Below, piece by piece: positions 57,325 to 64,000 of a stretch of DNA of 64,000 nucleotides. The translations under genes and the position numbers were made by a program. This DNA is from Glebionis coronaria (Eukaryota > Streptophyta > Magnoliopsida > Asterales > Asteraceae), in contig JANFOE010000193.1 in NCBI GenBank assembly GCA_025667525.1, forward strand, positions 1,302,001 to 1,366,000, in the 5' to 3' direction. How positions within the stretch are numbered: the stretch's first letter is position 1; every line of letters starts with the position of its first letter. The notes beneath the pieces were generated by a model that was given only the letters and a program-made list of their open reading frames with translations, was not told the DNA's origin and searched no databases.

Positions 57325-58441
57325 TGTAACACCCCACTTTGATAAGTGGACCGTTACGCATAATTATGGCGTGTCATCAAAGCATGCAAGGTAATATGTA
57401 GTAAAACATACATGACCATAAGGAAAACCGGAATCAAACATCGGTTCCCAAACATAAGCCCAAAACATAAATAAAGTAAATGAAATAGGAAAGACAAGAC
57501 AAGCATAATTATATGGCAAAAAGAGAAGAAGTCTATGGCAGCTTCCATCCTATGCACTTCCTCCAAATGCTCGAGTCCGTCCTTGGGTACCTACCATTTT
57601 GGGAAATGGAAAGGAAAGTAACGGCTGGGCATAACGCTCAGTGCACGGATATACGACATATTATGAATGGCTGAAACATAAATAAGACTAATAGCAGCGG
57701 AAATGTATAAGTCCTGGAAAACCTAGTTGTATGTCATGTTAACTGGTTTTAGTTCGGAAAACATAGCTTATGTTACTTATGAAAAATATATATTAGTTAA
57801 TGTACCATAATAGCCAATATAGGTCATGAGGTCAAAAACGTGCATGAATACTTGGAGGGGTGACCTCTTCATGCAAATTAGAGGGAATGCCTTTAATTTA
57901 TCTAGTAAGTGGGTAGGAGGGATCAACTCCTTGTGAAGGATGCAAGGCACACACCACATTCACCATGAAATCCTGACTGAAACATGTAACTAGGATGCAC
58001 CCATACGCCCCACATGATAATATACTAATATAATGGCCAAATAACTGAAAAGGGACGCCACGAGCTATCACTCCGTCATGGTGAAGTCATAACATTAGTG
58101 CCTCTAGTGTTATGGTTATGGTACCTCCATAACTAGGTGAAAATGATCATGCATGTATATGGCAAAGGTAACTAATAAACATAAGCATTTAATCTGTAAC
58201 TACTAGGGAAAACAGTTGGCTGCATACGGGAAATCCTATTGAAGGAAGAGATTGTCCTTAAGTATTCTGATTACTGACTATGTAACTGGTTTTATATCAT
58301 GTCTTAGCTTGTTTTATATGTTCATGTCTTGTTTTACTGATTTTAACATAATACTGTGTTTATCATGCATTCTGTATATTCTGATTAAGTATTACTTGTA
58401 TTTATGGTATTATTATACTTTTTGTGTAATAATAAGTAACT

Positions 58442-58572
58442 TCCTTAAAATAGCAGGTTTCCTAAAATAGAAAGTTTCCAAAAATAAATTAACTTTTTAA
58501 AATAGATCAGTTTCTAAAAATAGAAAGTTCCCAAAAATAGTAAGTTTCCTGAAATAGAAAGTTTCCACATTT
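58442..58572 (+). repeat. AAAATAGAAAGTTTCC repeats
   Basis: About seven imperfect units of 16-22 bp (TTCCTAAAATAG, AAAGTTTCCAAAAATA and variants). Confidence 0.75.
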
Positions 58573-58750
58573 AGAATTAAGCTAAAATTATAAGCTATTA
58601 ATATAAGCTTAGTTTTTACTGATTAAATATACTAAGTCATGTGATTAATAGTATAGTTTATAACTTATAACGTGTAAATTAAATAAACTATAGGTTATAA
58701 GATTTAATTAAATATAAACATGATTTAATTAAATTAAGTGTATAAAATAC

Positions 58751-58917
58751 TTAGGTTAAAACATGTATTAATATTTATATTTATATAACCTAAGTCATGA
58801 TAATTAATTAATTACATGTCATGTTTTAATAATTAATTAATTACTATAGTCTAATTTAAATAATAAAATACTTAGGTTATAATCATGTATTATTAATAAT
58901 AATAATAAACCTAAGTC
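58751..58917 (+). repeat. Two similar AT-rich hairpins
   Basis: ACTTAGGTT ... AACCTAAGT (58751-58797) and CTTAGGTT ... AACCTAAG (58868-58917), each with CATGTATTA in the loop. A decayed tandem duplication of a hairpin unit. Confidence 0.6.
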
Positions 58918-59105
58918 ATGTTTTAATTAAATTAATTAGGTATCATGTTAAATTAATTTTATTAACTTGAAAAAAATATATGCACATGTAAACTAGTTAA
59001 ACTTGTAAAAATAATTAACCCGATCCCGTGTATTATTTATTAAACTGTGCCGTGAACCGAACCCGTGAAAACCCGTGAACCAACACCTCCGAAAACAGTG
59101 GCAAA

Positions 59106-59321
59106 CCGGCCTAAGCCGGCTGCCCCTGCTCCAGGCAAGTTGCCACCGGCTACTGCCGGTGGTCTTGTACTGTAGCCGCTGACCACAAACCAACCACAAG
59201 GACACCCCCGACGTGAGTCGGGGTGCCTTGTTCCCTGCTGCCGACCGTAACCCAACACCACCGAGACCTTTGTCTCGTGTGGTGGTGTGAACCAAGCGAC
59301 ACCGAGAGTCGTTGGACTCTC
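59106..59321. repeat. Five consecutive GC-rich hairpins with four-base loops
   Basis: CCGGC-CTAA-GCCGG (59106-59119); CCACCGGC-TACT-GCCGGTGG (59143-59162); CCCCGAC-GTGA-GTCGGGG (59206-59223); GAGAC-CTTT-GTCTC (59263-59276) with flanking CACCAC/GTGGTG; GAGAGTC-GTTG-GACTCTC (59304-59321). A GC-rich island in AT-rich surroundings. Confidence 0.8.
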
Positions 59322-59543
59322 TGTTGTGTGGCGGTCGAACACCAAAACCTAAAAACAACCTTTATTATTACCCACCATGATTTTAACATGTTAATTAATC
59401 TTAATTAATTATTCCCATGATCACATGTTCATAAAAACATAAAAAAAAGAAAGCTTTTCTGATTACCCAAAACACGTGGAATGAATAAATCTTGATCTCA
59501 CGAACACACTCCTAATCAATAATTAAAATCAAAACCCCGTCCT

Positions 59544-59706
59544 CCTTTTGGCTTGCTACCGGCGGCTAAACCAGAACATCGTGTTCTCCTTTTGGGTGCT
59601 ACTGGCGGCATAACCAGAACATCACATTCTCCTTTTGGGTACTGATGGCGGCATAACCAGAACATCACGCTCTCCTTTTGGGTGTTTCTGGTGGCATAAC
59701 CAGAAC
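59544..59706 (+). repeat. 43-44-bp tandem repeat, four copies
   Basis: Units begin CCTTTTGG at 59544, 59588, 59631 and 59674 and contain CTGGCGGCATAACCAGAACA with small changes. Confidence 0.85.
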
Positions 59707-60484
59707 CGGCGGCCACCATGAGGTCTGCTAGGGTTTCTGCTTTGTTTGAAAATGTGATAAATGAATATATAATGATTAACCTTCCTGACATATTTTTGTG
59801 AAGTGGGTTGGGCCATAAGGCCCGTTTCCTTTCTTTGTGTCCGCGGGTAGGTGGGGCCCACAAGGGAAACCTGAACCTTTTCATGCTTAATAATTACGTG
59901 TTCGTACGTTTGTATTGTTACGATAATATAATTTATTCGTGTTATTTTAAATACTTGTACGTAACGTAATAATAATATACGTAAATACGTATTTATGTGT
60001 TCGTGATTCTTACGTTCATGATTTCATGTTCGTGATTATAATTATTATTGATAATAATTATCTTGTATTAATACATATTTAATACTTATCGTGTAATAAC
60101 ACGTACGTAATTATTGTCATTAATATTCGTGATTCGTGTTCATGTTATATAAGGAAAGTTGTAATCTTGTACGTACGATTATTAGTGTACTGTTCATGGT
60201 AAAAGCATGCGGGTTTTACACCACATGGGTGAGGGGTGAGCAGAGGTTGTATGATATCGGGATGATAGATAGAGATGAAGATGATTCAAGGGATGATATA
60301 ACACTACCCCATGGGTCTTATTTATAGGTGAATTAGCCTTGGCTACCAAGTAGTTTTCTTAGATCCAAAGATGAGTAATATTCCAGGGAATGGAGTAATG
60401 AAGAGAAAATGATCGGTCTATTGGTGTTATGGACTTTAATGGAGTGTTTAAGATAACTTGGAAAAGTGACAGACTTGAGAAATG

Positions 60485-60612
60485 CTGGTGGCAGAATGAA
60501 TCCTGCTGGTGGCAACTTGATGTAGTTTTGCCGGCGGTAGAATGATCTTACCATTGGCAACTGGGTGTAGTTTTGCTGGCGGTAGAATGAAAGTTGCTGG
60601 TGGCAACAGGGC
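60485..60612 (+). repeat. GCTGGYGGYAGAATGA tandem repeat, three copies
   Basis: Units of about 45 bp (GCTGGTGGCAGAATGA, GCCGGCGGTAGAATGA, GCTGGCGGTAGAATGA), each but the last followed by GGCAACT and TGTAGTTTT. The core is related to that of 59544-59706. Confidence 0.8.
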
Positions 60613-60912
60613 CAACTTTCCCTTATTTCTTCTTTGGTCCTTTTTCTTTGTTTCTTCTTCTTTCTATCTTCCAAACTTTCTAAGACTCTTTATCTTTGTA
60701 TTATTTACCATATGAGAGCTTTACTTTCATGTCTCTTTCATCCTTTTGCCTCCAATACTCGTCTTTTCTTCATTTCTCGTGATGTAACCATTGATGAACC
60801 TACAATAACAAATAAGCTTCACTAAGTATCTTAAGTTCATAATAATCACATAAATATATGCATAAACACCACGAATACGCTCCTACAAATATGTTAGATT
60901 TGAGCGTTATCA

Positions 60913-62901
60913 AATCCCCTCACACTTAAGTTTTGTTCGTCCTCGAGCAAGGAAAAGAAAAAATTTGCTTGCCCTCAAGCAAATAAAAGAAAATAAAGTT
61001 AAAAACAAATTACCTAGGTTCTAAAAGAAAATATTTTTTTTAAAAATTCTATGAAACATAAAAAATATTTTTGGTTTTTATAAGAAATGGCTAAAGGTGC
61101 AAACCCCCTCACACTTAAGAGGTTGCTTGTCCTCAAGCAAGTAAAATGAAATATTTTTGTTTTTTTATACATATACGAAATCGCAAAGGTGCAAACCGCC
61201 TCACACTTAAGAGGTTGCTTGTCCTCTAGCAAATAAAATAAAATACAACCCACATGGTGCATAAAAATGGTTTTGAAAAATAAGATGCAAATCTACCAAG
61301 TACAAATAAGACTAAATCAAATGGCATGAGCATCAAGTTAACACATCTAAAGAGGACTTTTATTCGATCTACAAGGCTAAGGTTTAATAGGGTATGGATA
61401 AGACATGGGATAATTTATGAGAAGTGTATCACGAATATACAAGTTAAATGTCTAAGTCCCATGTTGCTAGTTACCGAAAAAATCACAAGCCCAAAAATGA
61501 TTATCGATACGAGCTTTATTCAACACATATCGATCAACACACATATATCACGTCTTAGCACATTGGCTAATCGATATCTAAACATACTTCATCTTCCTTC
61601 TTCTTCATAATATAGCTCATTGGCTATTTTTGTCATTACATTTTTTTTACTTTTCTTTCTCGATGACTTATTCTTTTTTCTTTCTTTTTCTCTTTTCTCA
61701 TCTCCCTCTTTTTTCATTTTTTTTCAACATACATCACATGCTCCCCTCACACTTCGCTTAAGCACACACCACAGTACAAATATAAAGGTGATGAATCTCC
61801 ATCTTTGTCAAAATGACACACACACATAGCAAAATGTGGCAACTATAAATAATCAAAAACGATCTACCATACAAAGCAACTAGCAACCCACCATTTAGAC
61901 TTTGACAAGGGTTAGGCTAAGGTTTAAGGTTAAATATATTTTTTTTCTTTTTAGTGGATTTAACAAAAACGAAAAGAATTGCTCAATGGGTGTTCTAAGG
62001 GTATCTAGCACTAGACGAGAGTGCTAACAAAAGGGTTAATATGGGACGTTAGATAATAGATGAATCTAGCTAAAAAGAAAGTGGAACAGGCTATTTGGGT
62101 TTTATTCATAAGGTTGCCTCTTTGTCACGCCTATACACTTATATCACACAAGTGTGATCTCACTAAAACTTTTTTTTTGAATTTTTTTTTAATTTTTTTT
62201 AACTAAATTTTTTTTACCATGTGGATGATTATTGAAATATATTTATATACAAATGTGTGAAAAGATTTAGATCCTAAGGGCAAACAAGTATACAAACTCG
62301 CCCCTTTTTTTCTTTTATTCTTTTTTTATACTTTTTTTATTTTTATTAGCCCAAAAGTTTAATATTTTGAAAATTTGGTTTCGTGTTCTCATTTATTTCC
62401 CTCACACTTAAGTTTTGGATTAGACTCAATATGAAAATAAACTTCAAAGCATGAAAAGTGAGGAAAATAAATAAATAGTCCAAGAGAAACGAAATTTTTC
62501 GGGCTAAGAAATTGCAATTGATCTCCATATGATGAGATGCCAAGTAAGGAAGTTCAAGCGATTTCATCTCCAACACGAGTATACACATATAATCCATCAA
62601 CACGACCAATCCATCCTCCATAAGCTTTATTAAATCTGCAAAATAAACTAAACTACAAAACACTTAAATTTATTAAGCACACTTTCGTAGGCAACACGAT
62701 TGCATTTAGCATATGCAACAAGCCTTTAAACCCCTCGGTATCTCGAGTGGACGAGTTGTAGTCTCGTGAGGGTTTTCAGCGAACACACCAACAAAGTTCA
62801 TACATTAACCACATGAACTTAAACAAAGACAAACACGTATGCAAACAAAATAATACAAACACACAAGACAACAAACACAAATAAGAAAAAACATTATGCA
62901 T
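60913..62901 (-). other. E7 3' untranslated region with polypurine tract
   Basis: The minus-strand tract CTTAAGTGTGAGGGGATT (complement of 60913-60930) lies beside the LTR start TGATAACGCTC. Further copies of the tract block are at 61101-61140 and 61192-61231 (91 bp apart, each with CTTGAGGACAAGCAACC-like text) and a short one at 62399-62412. Poly-T-rich segments at 61640-61730 and 62160-62350. A 105-codon minus ORF (62346-62663) is not recognised. E8 interrupts it at 62902. Confidence 0.65.
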
Positions 62902-64000
62902 TGATGTGATTCTAATTACACATCATATTTCCTAGTAAAACGTGCTTAAAATGGTCAAATAATCATCAATTATGCCATATATATGCTTGTTTTGTCGTTT
63001 GTGCGTGTGCAGGTAAGGATATCAAAGAAATCACAAGAAATGAAGCTTAAGAGCCAAAACGAACACGAGAAATAGAAAGAGCACGAAAAATCGAGTCCAA
63101 CGGTGCCTTCATATTTTATTGAGTCGACCCGACACCATTTAAATGGGTCGAACCGACCCAATATTTATACTACATACAATCTGCTGGGCCCTTTTATCAC
63201 CACAGCCCGTGTATGAAGCCCAAAGCCACTCAGCCCGAATATGGCCCAAGATTACCAATGTTGGACCAAATGCAAATGAAATGAATGGAAAGATAGAAGC
63301 CCACTACACACGATCTGATATATGAAAATAGATTAGGACACAGCTTGATTGATACGCATCATTTTTTCTTTTGCATCTCATTTTTTAGAAGTAATCTGTT
63401 TCTTTTTCTTTAGTTTCAAGCTGGATTAGGCTTTCAATTATTGTTCCCAAATAACAAATGCAGCTTTCATTTGTTCATTCTCAGTTTGATAAATAATAGT
63501 CAGATTCGAAGGTTTGTGTTTGGTTTGAATTTGATTTGCGATTTGTTTCGATCGAAGGTTGTTTTGGATTCGGAGGTTATTGGTTTAGCAGTTTTTATTT
63601 CAGTTAATGATTCAAATTCCGAGTTGTGTTTCTGGATTTGATTCGAAGATAGTAGTAAGCAGGTTTCGATTCATATATGCAGCAGGTTTCGATCCGAAAA
63701 TTGATATTGTTATGGGTTTTATATTCGGCAGTGATGTTTTGATTCGGTTGATGATTTTAAGTTCTAGGCAGATTTGATTTTCGGCTGTAGTGGTGATGTT
63801 TGTAGTTTTATGATTCGATTGTAGTTTATGTTTGTTTGTAGTTTCAAGTTTCGAGCTAGGTGTGATTTAAGGTTCCGATTCAGCATAGCATTTACTGTCG
63901 GTTTCGATAAAGGTTTAACGGTGTAGTTCAGTTCGGATTCACCAAGCATTTCGTTGGTTTGGTTTTGGTTCAGTGTAGCTTCGAAGTTGATTTCGGTTCG
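62902..64000 (+). repeat. E8: start of an Athila-like LTR, cut by the window edge
   Basis: TGATGTGATTCTAATTACACATCA with stem TGATGTG/CACATCA, then text collinear with the U3 start of E1 and E4 (ATGCTTGTTTTGTCG, GGATATCAAAGAAATCACAAG, AACGAACACGAGAAA). No polypurine tract precedes it, so it is a 5' LTR in plus orientation inserted in the E7 3' UTR. The last 500 bases repeat TTCGATTCG / TTTCGGTTC words. Confidence 0.65.

Larger units (their letters stand above)
57325..60912 (-). repeat. LTR sequence of E6 and E7, inner boundary not resolved
   Basis: The left end TGTAACACCCC (57325), beside a primer-site-like sequence, should be the end of the E6 5' LTR. The right end GAGCGTTATCA (60912), beside AATCCCCTCACACTTAAG, should be the start of the E7 3' LTR. 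A possible E6 right end is GGGTTTTACA at 60220 (inverted partner of TGTAACACCC), but shared CTGGYGGYA repeats on both sides of 60220 argue that this part belongs to one LTR. Contents listed separately below. No gene. Confidence 0.45.

Noticed and set aside
59516..59884. 122-codon minus ORF near 59.7 kb
   Set aside because: Made of the 43-44-bp tandem repeat, with period changing the frame; no protein-like composition.
60211..60220. GGGTTTTACA as a firm right end of the E6 LTR
   Set aside because: Inverted match to TGTAACACCC is 9 of 10, but only a 70-base U3 would lie before the nearest TATA, and repeats on both sides share a core. Left unresolved.
62346..62663. 105-codon minus ORF in the E7 3' UTR, possible env-like gene
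   Set aside because: No signal peptide, fusion or surface-protein features, and no recognisable family. The minus-strand text may be old coding debris but cannot be named.
1..64000. Host genes
   Set aside because: Every ORF of more than about 110 codons with a recognisable product belongs to a retrotransposon. The rest are short, in AT-rich or repeat DNA, or shadows on the opposite strand.

Overview
This window is plant nuclear DNA made almost entirely of LTR retrotransposons inserted into one another. I found no host gene, rRNA or functional tRNA. The element types, the CGGPH-type zinc knuckles and the acidic NPLF / IFDPGI proteins resemble what I know from Asteraceae (daisy family) genomes. 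The family-level assignment is inference from familiarity, not a search result.

Layout, with element names used throughout. E0 is a Ty1/copia element on the minus strand (5' LTR 36362-36875, gag, then protease-integrase-start of RT down to 8297). It is split twice. E1 (1-8296, plus) is the 3' half of an Athila-type Ty3/gypsy element that interrupts the copia RT. E2 (11353-34291, plus) is a complete Athila-type element that interrupts the copia gag, with a perfect 5-bp target duplication GTTGG. E2 is in turn split between protease and RT by E3 (15743-27250, minus), flanked by the duplication ACGCT. E3 is very young (two 2,647-bp LTRs with about eight differences seen by eye) and non-autonomous: it keeps an intact gag-protease ORF, but RT, RNase H and integrase are replaced by an acidic tail.

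Right of the copia LTR lies degenerate sequence (36876-40525) ending in what looks like the 3' end of another gypsy element, E5. Its 2.9-kb 3' LTR (40526-40586 plus 52663-55500) is split by E4 (40587-52662, plus). E4 is a 12-kb non-autonomous element with two 3.8-kb LTRs, no pol, and ORFs for a multi-zinc-knuckle protein and acidic proteins. E4 shares LTR type, 3' UTR and polypurine tract with E1, and its leader and acidic protein motifs with E3. From 55501 to the end are remnants of a minus-strand gypsy element (E6), a minus-strand Athila-like LTR and 3' UTR (E7, LTR end at 60912), and the first 1.1 kb of another Athila-like LTR (E8, from 62902).

How the parts may work together: E1 and E2 encode (now broken) pol; E3 encodes only gag-protease plus acidic tail; E4 encodes only knuckle and acidic proteins. 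E2, E3 and E4 share a primer-binding site (TGGCGCCGCTGCC). The Athila-type elements share a 3' hairpin-plus-polypurine block and a hairpin at the start of U3. Leader blocks are shared pairwise, with E3-E4 sharing the longest. This looks like a parasite/helper community. The most unusual signals are a 24-25-bp periodic array of TTCCGGATAAG sites inside the E2 LTRs, the acidic pol-replacement domain shared by E3 and E4, the conserved U3-terminal hairpins, and a run of five tetraloop-type GC hairpins near 59.1-59.3 kb.
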